This document shows positions 38,591-50,400 of a stretch of DNA of 64,000 nt, piece by piece. The DNA comes from Euonymus europaeus. Its lineage: Eukaryota; Streptophyta; Magnoliopsida; Celastrales; Celastraceae. The notes beneath the pieces were generated by a model. The model had not been told where the DNA came from, searched no databases, and saw nothing but the letters and a program-made list of their open reading frames with translations. A program made the translations under genes and the position numbers. Each line of letters opens with the position of its first letter. Position 1 is the first letter of the stretch. Where the stretch lies: contig OY756966.1 in NCBI GenBank assembly GCA_963580455.1, positions 17,611,001 through 17,675,000 of the forward strand, written 5' to 3'.

Positions 38591-39670
38591 TTCTTCTATG
38601 TCAACTTTTACGAGTATAAGCTTCCTACATTATTTCGATGCCAAAACACCAACTTTCCGTGACAAATGGACAAAACCGTTAAAAGCTCCTCCATAGAGAG
38701 AGTGGAGCAACTTCGAAGTATCAAAGTTGCTCGGGATAGACTTTCTATTGTTCTTCTATGTCAAATTTTACGAGTATAAGCTTCCTACATTATTTCGATG
38801 CCTAAACACCAACTTTCTATGACAAATGGACAAAACCGTTAAATGCTCCTCCATAGAGAGAGTTGAGCAACTTCGGACTATCAAACCTGCTCGGGATAGA
38901 TTTTTTATTGTTCTTCTATGTCGAATTTTACGAGTTTAAGCTTCCTACATTATTTCGATGCCAAAACACCAACTTTCTATGACAAATGGACAAAACCGTT
39001 AAAAGCTCCTCCATAGAGAGAGTTGAGCAACTACGGACTATCAAAGTTGCTCGGGATAGACTTTTTATTGTTCTTCTATGTCAAATTTTACGAGTTTAAG
39101 CTTCCTACATTATTTCGATGCCAAAACACCAACTTTCTATGACAAATAGATAAAATCGTTAAAAGCACCACCATAGAAAGAGTTGAGCAACTTCGGACTA
39201 TCGAAATTGCTCGGGATAGACTTTTTATTGTTCTTCTATGTCAAATTTTACGAGTTTAAGCTTCCTACATTATTTCGATGCCAAAACACCAACTTTCTAT
39301 GACAAATGGACAAAACCGTTAAAAGCTCCTCCATAGAGAGAGTTGAGCAACTACGGACTATCAAAGTTGCTCGGGATAGACTTTTAATTGTTCTTCTATG
39401 TCAAATTTAACGAGTATAAGCTTCCTACATTATTTCAATGCCAAAACACCAACTTTCTATGACAAATAGACAAAACCATTAAAAGCCCCTCCATAGAGAG
39501 AGTTGAGCAACTTCGGACTATCAAAGTTGCTCGGGATAGTCTTTTTATTGTTCTCATATGTCAAATTTTAGGAGTATAAGCTTCAGAGATTATTTCGATG
39601 CCAAAACACCAACTTTCTACGACAAATAGATAAAACCGTTAAAAGCTCCTCCATAGAGAGAGTTGAGCAA

Positions 39671-39675
39671 CTTCG
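39671..39675 (+). repeat. Target site duplication of LTR copy 2, left (CTTCG)
   Basis: CTTCG directly left of TGTTGG equals CTTCG at 42060-42064 directly right of the element. A 5-bp duplication is the usual size for LTR-retrotransposon integrase. Joining the flanks restores a normal monomer GAGCAACTTCGGACT. Confidence 0.85.
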
Positions 39676-42059
39676 TGTTGGACCATAGGTCCTACATTTG
39701 TGTTTTGATAAAAAAAAATACAAATTGGACTATTTGATTGTGCTTAACTTTGGATGAATTTGGATAAATCATGAAATGAATTATATCTACTGATTTAAGC
39801 TTCATTATATATCTTTGGAATCATGTTTGATCATGTTTGATATAAATTGGATGAATCTGGACTGACTTATTTTTCGATGTTAAAATCTGTCACAATATCA
39901 CACTGCGCACACGTTGGTTGAACAGTCATAACTTATTCATATGAGCTCTGATTGACTTGATTTTTGGTCTGAAAATTATTTAAGACACTCTGGAGTTTTT
40001 CATTGTCAAATAGTGTCAGGTCAATTTTATGCTTATCAGGTTCAATTTATCTGTTGAAATAAATTCACATGTGTAGTCATTAAACTGGGCTAGTTGAGAT
40101 TTGCATGATCAAATTGAATGACCAAATGACCTCATTTATAAGTGAAATTTTGTATGCACATTCAATTATATATGAAATGATTTATCATGTGCTTACTTGA
40201 ATTTTATTAAGCTTATAACATGTTGATTAACCTAAGTGCTAGCATTGAAGCTCTTTGAGCTTACAAGCAAAAATGGGATGTTTTGTCATCTATTCCTTTT
40301 GTAGGCTTAATTAACTGATCATCATGAGCCTATTTGAAGTATTGTGAAGCTGATTCTATTGAGAAAATTTGTGCATCATGATTTGAAGCTCATTTAGACA
40401 AGTTTGGACATGGTCAACCCTATTTGGTTCAAGTTTGACACTTTGTGTGCAAGAAATGGTTCCAGCCGTGTGCCTTGTGTTAGTATTGCTGTAGGATTAA
40501 CTCAAGAACTTCTAGAAGCTTTATTATTTGATTTGGAGTCAACAAAGTAGTGGGAATACAAGTTTGAAATACTTGGTTGGTAGTGTGCCTAACACTTGCA
40601 CTATGGAGACAAGGAAGAGACAAGGGAGAGACAAGATGACATAAAGTTATAATATTTTCCAGAATTTAAGATGGACTTGTTTGGCATTCCTTGAGAGAGA
40701 GTTGCTTCATGAAGAAGACTCATTTGATTGATCCAAACAAGGTGCAACTCAAAATGACAACTCTTGACAAAATGATGCCAACGGCTTGATCTTCAATGGC
40801 TGAGATCAATTTCATTTGAATTAAAAAAAGGTCCAGATTTGAAAGTAGCTTCAAGGGCCAAGATTTGAAGATGTATTGATCCAATGGCTGAGTTGGTTTT
40901 GTTTGTTTTGAAGAGAGAAGGGTTGGCCATTCTTGCAAGGTGAAAGAAGCATTTGCAGATTTTTTTCTAAGTGTTCAAGCTTACTTTCTCTCAACTTCAT
41001 CTTCTTGATTCAAGCTTCTTCCTTGCGATCTCTTGCTACCACTTTGATTACATTCAAGCCATCATCTTCCTATTTGAAAGAGAGATCCAAAAACTCCTTG
41101 AACCACCCCAAAATCTTTCTACCCTTGGGTACTCTTGGTGTGTTCTTGAGAGTTCTTCAACAAAGCTTCACCTAAACCTATTCTTGATCTAGTGTGAGCT
41201 TTGTGTGAGATTACAAGAGTGTTTGCTACACATTTGAATCCAAACCCATTTGAGCAACATCTTGTGAATTTGAGTGTTCTCCAACTATATATAGCCTAGA
41301 GCTAATTTTGAGAGAACCAAAATCCAAATACTTGTAAAAGTCCCTTTTGAGGGCATTACCTTTGAGAGGTGTGTGAAAGTTTAAGGTTAGCTTCAAACCT
41401 TGTTGGTGTACAAGTTTGGGGTGTTCTTGGAAACCCTAAGTTTTTGGTGAACTTGCAAAACCACATATATCCTTTAGTGGATTGGGAAATCCTAAGCTTG
41501 AGGGCTTAGGTAGTGGATGTAGGTGTGAGCACCGAACCACTATATATCCTTGTGCACACTATTTTGATTTCCTTGCTTGTTTGTGTGTTAGACTTGCTGC
41601 CTTGTAGTGACTTATTTTTTATTATCATTCTATTGGTGTTATTGGTGATTTGTGTGCCTTAGAAGTTGATATTAGGGTGTTGCTTGCTGCCATTGCTTGT
41701 TGGGATATTGCTTGTGGTTGAACAACTTGTGATTATTGAATTCTAGGTATACTTTTGATTGTTAATTTTCCAGAATACCAATCTGTCCGTGAATTGTTCA
41801 TATATCTAGACTTTGAATTTTGAGCTGAATTTTTGATATAGTGTTCATTGACGTGTTGTAATATTGCATATCCAATTTCGTTACATTCCGAGTTGAATTG
41901 CTAGGTAAAATTGTATTTACACGATTAGTGCACAGATTTGCATTCTTGACATTGCCTTAATCATTTGTGAGTTTTTAGGTTGTGGTTTTGTGCTTGAGGT
42001 TTATACTTAGTTTTTTAAAACACAATTCACCCCCCTCTTGTGTTAGCCTAGTGATTTCA
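39676..42059 (+). mobile_element. Solo LTR, Ty1/copia type (SIRE/Maximus-like), copy 2
   Basis: A 2384-bp sequence nearly identical to 32128-34510. By eye I count about 16 substitutions and one indel (nine versus eight A in the run near 39710), close to 0.7%. Same TG...CA ends, TATATATAG (41286-41294), TAGTGGATGTAGG region (41511-41548) and ATTCACCCCCCTCTT (42025-42039). It has a perfect CTTCG target duplication, so this copy preserves the original insertion context better than copy 1. Its position within the monomer and its right flank equal those of copy 1, which points to duplication of one insertion together with flanking satellite rather than two integrations. Small overlapping frames such as 40720-40938 (-) and 40933-41175 (+) mirror those of copy 1 and are not called as genes. 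Confidence 0.8.
41286..41294 (+). promoter_or_regulatory. Possible LTR TATA box, copy 2
   Basis: TATATATAG at the same place as in copy 1, unchanged between copies. Activity unknown. Confidence 0.35.
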
Positions 42060-42064
42060 CTTCG
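42060..42064 (+). repeat. Target site duplication of LTR copy 2, right (CTTCG)
   Basis: Second half of the perfect 5-bp duplication flanking the solo LTR; satellite continues directly with GACTATCAAAGTTGCTC. Confidence 0.85.
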
Positions 42065-42579
42065 GACTATCAAAGTTGCTCGGGATAGACTTTTTATTGT
42101 TCTTCTATGTCAAATTTTACGAGTATAAGCTTCCTACATTATTTCGATGCCAAAACACCAACTTTCTATGACAAAAAAATAAAATCGTTAAAAGCTCCAC
42201 CATAGAAAGAGTTGAGCAACTTCGGACTATCAAAATTGCTCGGGATAGACTTTTTATTGTTCTTCTATGTCAAATTTTACGAGTATAAGCTTCCTACATT
42301 ATTTCGATGCCAAAACACCAACTTTCTATGACAAATAGACAAAACCGTTAAAAGCTCCTCCATAGAGAGAGTTGAGCAACTTCGGACAATCAAAGTTGCT
42401 CGGGATAGACTTTTTATTGTTCTTCTATGTCAAATTTTACGAGTATAAGCTTCCTACATTATTTCGATGCCACAACACCAACTTTCCATGACAAATGGAC
42501 AAAACCGTTAAAAGCTCCTCCATAGAGAGAGTTGAGCAACTTCGAACTATTAAAATTGCTCGGGATAGACTTTTTATTG

Positions 42580-45500
42580 TTCTTCTATGTCAAATTTTAC
42601 GAGTATAAGCTTCCTGCATTATTTCGATGCCAAAACACCAACTTTCTATGACAAATGGAAAAAACCGTTAAAAGCTCCTCCATAGAGAGAGTCGAGCAAC
42701 TACGGACTATCGAAGTTGCTCGGTGTACAATTTCTATTGTTCTCATATGTCAAATTTTACGAGTATAAGCTTCAGAGATTATTTCGATGCCAAAACACTA
42801 ACTTTCTTTGACAAATGAACAAAACCGTTAAAAACTCTTCTATAGAGAGAGTTGAGCAACTTCGGACTGTGAAAAATTCTCGGGATAGACTTTTTATTGT
42901 TCTTCTATGTCAAATTTTATGAGTATAAGCTTGCTACATTATTTCGTTGCCAAAACACCAACTTTATATGACAAATAGACAAAACCGTTTAAAGCTCCTC
43001 CATAGAGAGAGTTGAGCAACTTCAGACTATCAAAATTGCTCGGAATAGACTTTTTGTTGTTCTTCTATGTCAAATTTTACGAGTATAAGCTTCCTACATT
43101 ATTTTGATGCCAAAACAACAACTTTCTATGACAAAACAACAACTTTCTATGACAAATGGACAAAACCGTTAAAAGCTCCTCCATAGAGAGAGTCGAGCAA
43201 CTACGGACTATCGAAGTTGCTCGGTGTACAATTTCTAATGTTCTCATATGTCAAATTTTACGAGTATAAGCTTCCTACATTATTTCGATGCAAAAACACC
43301 AACTTTCTATGAGAAATGGACAAAACCGTTAAAAGCTCCACCATAGAGAGAGTTGAGCAACTTCGGACCGTCAAAGTTGCTCGGGATAGACTTTATATTG
43401 TTCTTCTATGTCAAATTTTATGAGTATAAGCTTCCTACATTATTTCGATGCCAAAACACCAACTTTCTTTGACAAATGGACAAAATCGTTAAAAGCTCCT
43501 CCATAGAGAGTTTTGAGCAACTTCGGACTATGAAATTTGCTCGGGATAGACTTTTTATTGTTTTTCTATGTCAAATTTTACGAGTATAAGCTTCCTACAT
43601 TATTTCGATGCCAAAAAGCCAACTTTCTATGACAAATGGACAAAACCGTTAAAAGCTCCTCCATAGAGAGAGTTGAGCAACTACGGACTATCAAAGTTGC
43701 TCGGTGTACAATTTCTATTGTTCTCATATGTCAAATTTTACGAGTATAAGCTTCCTACATTATTTCGATGCCAAAATACCAACTTTCTATGACAAATGGA
43801 CAAAACCGTTAAAAACTCCTCCATAGAGAGAGTTGAGCAACTTCGGACCATCAAAGTTGCTCGGGATAGACTTTATATTGTTCTTCTATGTCAAATTTTA
43901 TGAGTATAAGCTTCCTAGATTATTTCGATGCCAAAACACCAACTTTCTTTGACAAATGGACAAAATCGTTAAAAGCTCCGCCATAGAGAGTTTTGAGCAA
44001 CTTCGGACTATGAAATTTGCTCGGGATAGAATTTTTATTGTTCTTCTATGTCAAATTTTATGAGTATAAGCTTCCTACATTATTTCGATGCCAAAACACC
44101 AACTTTCTATGACAAATGGACAAAACCGTTAAAAGCTCCTCCATAGAGAGAGTTGAGCAATTTCGGACTATCAAAGTTGCTCGGGATAGACTTTTAATTG
44201 TTCTTCTAAGTCAAATTTTACAAGTATAAGCTCCATAGATTATTTCGAGTTCAAAATACCAACCTTCTATGACAAATAGACAAAAATGTTAAAAGCTCCT
44301 CCATAGAGAGAGTTGAGCAACTTCGGACTATCAAAGTTTCTCGGGATAGACTTTTTATTGTTCTTCTATGTCAAATTTTACGAGTATAAGCTTCCTACAT
44401 TATTTCAATGCCAAAACACCAACTTTCTATGATAAATGGACAAAACCGTTAAAAGCTCCTCCATAGAGAGAGTTGAGAAACTACGGACTATCAAAGTTGC
44501 TCGGTGTACAATTTCTATTGTTCTCATATGTCAAATTTTACGAGTATAAGCTTCAGAGATTATTTCGATGCCAAAACACTAACTTTCTTTGACAAATGGA
44601 CAAAACCGTTAAAAGCTCTTCTATAGAGAGAGTTGAGCAACTTCGGACTGTGAAAATTTCTCGGGATAGACTTTTTATTGTTCTCCTATGTCAAATTTTA
44701 CGAGTATAAGCTTGCTACATTATTTCGTTGCCAAAACACCAACTTTCTATGACAAATAGACAAAACCGTTAAAAGCTCCTCCATAGAGAGAGTTGAGCAA
44801 CTTCAGACTATCAAAATTGCTCGGAATAGACTTTTTATTGTTCTTCTATGTCAAATTTTACGAGTATAAGCTTCCTACATTATTTCGATGCCAAAACAAC
44901 AACTTTCTATGACAAATGGACAAAACCGCTAAAAGCTCCTCCATAGAGAGTGTCGAGCAACTACGGACTATCGAAGTTGCACGGTGTAGACTTTTTACTG
45001 TTCTTCTATGTCAAATTTTACGAGTATAAGCTTCCTACATTATTACGATGCCAAAACACCAACTTTCTATGACAAATGGACAAAACCATTAAAAGCTCCT
45101 CCATAGAGAGAGTAGAGCAACTTCGGACTATAAAAGTTGCTCGGGATAGACTTTATATTGTTCTTCTATGTCAAATTATATGAGTATAAGCTTCCTAGAT
45201 TATTTCGATGCCAAAACACCAACTTTCTTTGACAAATGGACAAAATCGTTAAAAGCTCCTCCATAGAGAGTTTGGAGCAACTTCGGACTATGAAATTTGC
45301 TCGGGATAGACTTTTTATTGTTCTTCTATGTCAAATTTTACGAGTATAAGCTTTCTACATTATTTCGATGCCAAAACACCAACTTTCTATGACAAATGGA
45401 CAAAACCGTTAAAAGCTCCTCCATAGAGAGAGTTGAGCAATTTCGGACTATCAAAGTTGCTCGGGATAGACTTTTAATTGTTCTTCTAAGTCAAATTTTA

Positions 45501-45600
45501 CAAGTATAAGCTTCATAGATTATTTCGAGTCCAAAACACCAACTTTCTATGACAAATAGACAAAAATGTTAAAAGCTCCTCCATAGAGAGAGTTGAGCAA
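42580..45600 (+). repeat. 3.0-kb segment repeated at 47080-50100
   Basis: About 42580-45600 aligns with 47080-50100 at offset 4501, falling to 4500 after the single-T loss near 48530. Shared features include TTCCTGCATT, the CTCGGTGTACAATTTCTA monomer, the 181-bp monomer (43111/47612), CCAAAAAGCC (43613/48114), TTCGAGTTCAAAATACC (44247/48747), GATAAATGGAC (44430/48930) and ATTACGATGCC (45043/49543). At 45601 the two diverge. Confidence 0.8.
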
Positions 45601-46640
45601 CTTCGGACTATCAAAGTTACTCGCGATAGACTTTTTATTGTTCTTCTATGTCAAATTTTACGAGTATAAGCTTCCTAGATTATTTCGATACCAAAACACC
45701 AACTTTCTTTGACAAATGGACAAAATCGTTAAAAGCTCCTCCATAGAGAGAGTTGAGCAATTTCGGACTATCAAAGTTGCTCGGGATAGACTTTTAATTG
45801 TTCTTCTAAGTCAAATTTTACAAGTATAAGCTACATAGATTATTTCGAGTCCAAAACACCAACTTTCTATGACAAATGGACAAAACCATTAAAAGCTCCT
45901 CCATAGAGAGAGTTGAGCAACTTCGGACTATAAAAGTTGCTCGGGATAGACTTTATATTGTTCTTCTATGTCAAATTATATGAGTATAAGCTTCCTAGAT
46001 TATTTCGATGCCAAAACACCAACTTTCTTTGACAAATGGACAAAATCGTTAAAAGCTCCTCCATAGAGAGTTTGGAGCAACTTCGGACTATGAAATTTGC
46101 TCGGGATAGACTTTTTATTGTTCTTCTATGTCAAATTTTACGAGTATAAGCTTTCTACATTATTTCGATGCCAAAACACCAACTTTCTATGACAAATGGA
46201 CAAAACCGTTAAAAGCTCCTCCATAGAGAGAGTTGAGCAATTTCGGACTATCAAAGTTGCTCGGGATAGACTTTTAATTGTTCTTCTAAGTCAAATTTTA
46301 CAAGTATAAGCTTCATAGATTATTTCGAGTCCAAAACACCAACTTTCTATGACAAATAGACAAAAATGTTAAAAGCTCCTCCATAGAGAGAGTTGAGCAA
46401 CTTCGGACTATCAAAGTTACTCGCGATAGACTTTTTATTGTTCTTCTATGTCAAATTTTACGAGTATAAGCTTCCTAGATTATTTCGATGCCAAAACACC
46501 AACTTTCTTTGACAAATGGACAAAATCGTTAAAAGCTCCTCCATAGAGAGAGTTGAGCAATTTCGGACTATCAAAGTTGCTCAGGATAGACCTTTAATTG
46601 TTCTTCTAAGTCAAATTTTACAAGTATAAGCTTCATAGAT
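45041..46640 (+). repeat. 5-monomer higher-order repeat, two copies of 800 bp
   Basis: About 45041-45840 matches 45841-46640 at offset 800: CAAAACCATTAAAAGC (45081/45881), CAAATTATATGAG (45172/45972), GAGTTTGGAGCAAC (45268/46068), CTTTCTACATT (45351/46151), AAGTTACTCGCGATAG (45615/46415) and CTACATAGAT versus CTTCATAGAT at the ends. Parts of the unit continue to about 47080. Confidence 0.75.
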
Positions 46641-47420
46641 TATTTCGATGCCAAAACACCAACTTTCTTTGACAAATGGACAAAATCGTTAAAAGCTCCT
46701 CCATAGAGAGTTTGGAGCAACTTCGGACTATGAAATTTGCTCGGGATAGACTTTTTATTGTTCTTCTATGTCAAATTTTACGAGTATAAGCTTCCTAGAT
46801 TATTTCGATGCCAAAACACCAACTTTCTTTGACAAATGGACAAAATCGTTAAAAGCTCCTCCATAGAGAGAGTTGAGCAATTTCGGACTATCAAAGTTGC
46901 TCGGGATAGACTTTTAATTGTTCTTCTAAGTCAAATTTTACAAGTATAAGCTTCATAGATTATTTCGAGTCCAAAACACCAACTTTCTATGACAAATAGA
47001 CAAAAATGTTAAAAGCTCCTCCATAGAGAGAGTTGAGCAATTTCGGACTATCAAAGTTACTCGGGATAGACTTTTTATTGTTCTTCTATGTAAAATTTTA
47101 CGAGTATAAGCTTCCTGCATTATTTCGATGCCAAAACACCAACTTTCTATGACAAATGGACAAAACCGTTAAAAGCTCCTCCATAGAGAGAGTCGAGCAA
47201 CTACGGACTATCGAAGTTGCTCGGTGTACAATTTCTATTGTTCTCATATGTCAAATTTTACGAGTATAAGCTTCAGAGATTATTTCGATGCCAAAACACT
47301 AATTTTCTTTGACAAATGGACAAAACCGTTAAAAACTCTTCTATAGAGAGAGTTGAGCAACTTCGGACAGTGAAAAATTCTCGGGATAGACTTTTTATTG
47401 TTCTTCTATGTCAAATTTTA

Positions 47421-50400
47421 TGAGTATAAGCTTGCTACATTATTTCGTTGCCAAAACACCAACTTTATATGACAAATAGACAAAACCGTTTAAAGCTCCT
47501 CCATAGAGAGAGTTGAGCAACTTCAGACTATCAAAATTGCTCGGAATAGACTTTTTATTGTTCTTCTATGTCAAATTTTACGAGTATAAGCTTCCTACAT
47601 TATTTTGATGCCAAAACAACAACTTTCTATGACAAAACAACAACTTTCTATGACAAATGGACAAAACCGTTAAAAGCTCCTCCATAGAGAGAGTCGAGCA
47701 ACTACGGACTATCGAAGTTGCTCGGTGTACAATTTCTAATGTTCTCATATGTCAAATTTTACGAGTATAAGCTTCCTACATTATTTCGATGCAAAAACAC
47801 CAACTTTCTATGAGAAATGGACAAAACCGTTAAAAGCTCCACCATAGAGAGAGTTGAGCAACTTCGGACCGTCAAAGTTGCTCGGGATAGACTTTATATT
47901 GTTCTTCTATGTCAAATTTTATGAGTATAAGCTTCCTACATTATTTCGATGCCAAAACACCAACTTTCTTTGACAAATGGACAAAATCGTTAAAAGCTCC
48001 TCCATAGAGAGTTTTGAGCAACTTCGGACTATGAAATTTGCTCGGGATAGACTTTTTATTGTTCTTCTATTTCAAATTTTACGAGTATAAGCTTCCTACA
48101 TTATTTCGATGCCAAAAAGCCAACTTTCTATGACAAATGGACAAAACCGTTAAAAGCTCCTCCATAGAGAGAGTTGAGCAACTACGGACTATCAAAGTTG
48201 CTCGGTGTACAATTTCTATTGTTCTCATATGTCAAATTTTACGAGTATAAGCTTCCTACATTATTTCGATGCCAAAACACCAACTTTCTATGACAAATGG
48301 ACAAAACCGTTAAAAACTCCTCCATAGAGAGAGTTGAGCAACTTCGGACCATCAAAGTTGCTCGGGATAGACTTTATATTGTTCTTCTATGTCAAATTTT
48401 ATGAGTATAAGCTTCCTAGATTATTTCGATGCCAAAACACCAACTTTCTTTGACAAATGGACAAAATCGTTAAAAGCTCCGCCATAGAGAGTTTTGAGCA
48501 ACTTCGGACTATGAAATTTGCTCGGGGTAGACTTTTTATGTTCTTCTATGTCAAATTTTACGAGTATAAGCTTCCTACATTATTTCGATGCCAAAACACC
48601 AACTTTCTATGACAAATGGACAAAACCGTTAAAAGCTCCTCCATAGAGAGAGTTGAGTAATTTCGGACTATCAAAGTTGCTCGGGATAGACTTTTAATTG
48701 TTCTTCTAAGTCAAATTTTACAAGTATAAGCTCCATAGATTATTTCGAGTTCAAAATACCAACCTTCTATGACAAATAGACAAAAATGTTAAAAGCTCCT
48801 CCATAGAGAGAGTTGAGCAACTTCGGACTATCAAAGTTTCTCGGGATAGACTTTTTATTGTTCTTCTATGTCAAATTTTACGAGTATAAGCTTCCTACAT
48901 TATTTCAATGCCAAAACACCAACTTTCTATGATAAATGGACAAAACCGTTAAAAGCTCCTCCATAGAGAGAGTTGAGCAACTACGGACTATCAAAGTTGC
49001 TCGGTGTACAATTTCTATTGTTCTCATATGTCAAATTTTACGAGTATAAGCTTCAGAGATTATTTCGATGCCAAAACACTAACTTTCTTTGACAAATGGA
49101 CAAAACCGTTAAAAGCTCTTCTATAGAGAGAGTTGAGCAACTTCGGACTGTGAAAATTTCTCGGGATAGACTTTTTATTGTTCTTCTATGTCAAATTTTA
49201 CGAGTATAAGCTTGCTACATTATTTCGTTGCCAAAACACCAACTTTCTATGACAAATAGACAAAACCATTAAAAGCTCCTCCATAGAGAGAGTTGAGCAA
49301 CTTCAGACTATCAAAATTGCTCGGAATAGACATTTTATTGTTCTTCTAAGTCAAATTTTACGAGTATAAGCTTCCTACATTATTTCGATGCCAAAACAAC
49401 AACTTTCTATGACAAATAGACAAAACCGCTAAAAGCTCCTCCATAGAGAGTGTCGAGCAACTACGGACTATCGAAGTTGCTCGGTGTAGACTTTTTACTG
49501 TTCTTCTATGTCAAATTTTACGAGTATAAGCTTCCTACATTATTACGATGCCAAAACACCAACTTTCTATGACAAATGGACAAAACCATTAAAAGCTCCT
49601 CCATAGAGAGAGTTGAGCAACTTCGGACTATCAAAGTTGCTCGGGATAGACTTTATATTGTTCTTCTATGTCAAATTATATGAGTATAAGCTTCCTAGAT
49701 TATTTCGATGCCAAAACACCAACTTTCTTTGACAAATGGACAAAATCGTTAAAAGCTCCTCCATAGAGAGTTTGGAGCAACTTCGGACTATGAAATTTGC
49801 TCGGGATAGACTTTTTATTGTTCTTCTATGTCAAATTTTACGAGTATAAGCTTTCTACATTATTTCGATGCCAAAACACCAACTTTCTATGACAAATGGA
49901 CAAAACCGTTAAAAGCTCCTCCATAGATAGAGTTGAGCAATTTCGGACTATCAAAGTTGCTCGGGATAGACTTTTAATTGTTCTTCTAAGTCAAATTTTA
50001 CAAGTATAAGCTTCATAGATTATTTCGAGTCCAAAACACCAACTTTCTATGACAAATAGACAAAAATGTTAAAAGCTCCTCCATAGAGAGAGTTGAGCAA
50101 CTTCGGACTATCAAAGTTGCTCGGGATACACTTTTAATTGTTCTTCTATGTCAAATTTTACGAGTATAAGCTTCCTACATTATTTTGATGCCAAAACACC
50201 AACTTTCTATGACAAATGGACGAAACCGTTAAAAGCTCCTCCATAGAGAGAGTTGAGCAACTACGGACTATCAAAATTACTCGGGATAGACTTTTAATTG
50301 TTCTTCTATGTCAAATTTTACGAGTATAGGCTTCCTACTTTATTTCAATGCCAAAACACCAACTTTCTATGACAAATAGACAAAACCGTTAAAAGCTCCT

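Larger units (their letters stand above)
34511..39675 (+). repeat. 160-bp satellite array, block 2 between the two LTRs (about 32 monomers)
   Basis: Same satellite and orientation as block 1, starting in mid-monomer at CTTCG. The first 410 bp (34511-34920) match 42060-42469 right of LTR copy 2, including the A-rich monomer with GACAAAAAAATAAAATCG. Then follow a 1140-bp tandem duplication, an 800-bp tandem duplication, and a segment (38535-39035) that matches the left flank of LTR copy 1. A divergent subfamily with CTCGGTGTACAATTTCTA appears here (35172, 35670, 36310). No gene is seen. Confidence 0.95.

Noticed and set aside
32128..42059. One large retrotransposon with the two 2.38-kb copies as its LTRs and satellite between
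   Set aside because: The 5.2 kb between them is ordinary satellite with no primer-binding site, polypurine tract, gag or pol, and each LTR has its own 5-bp flanking repeat.
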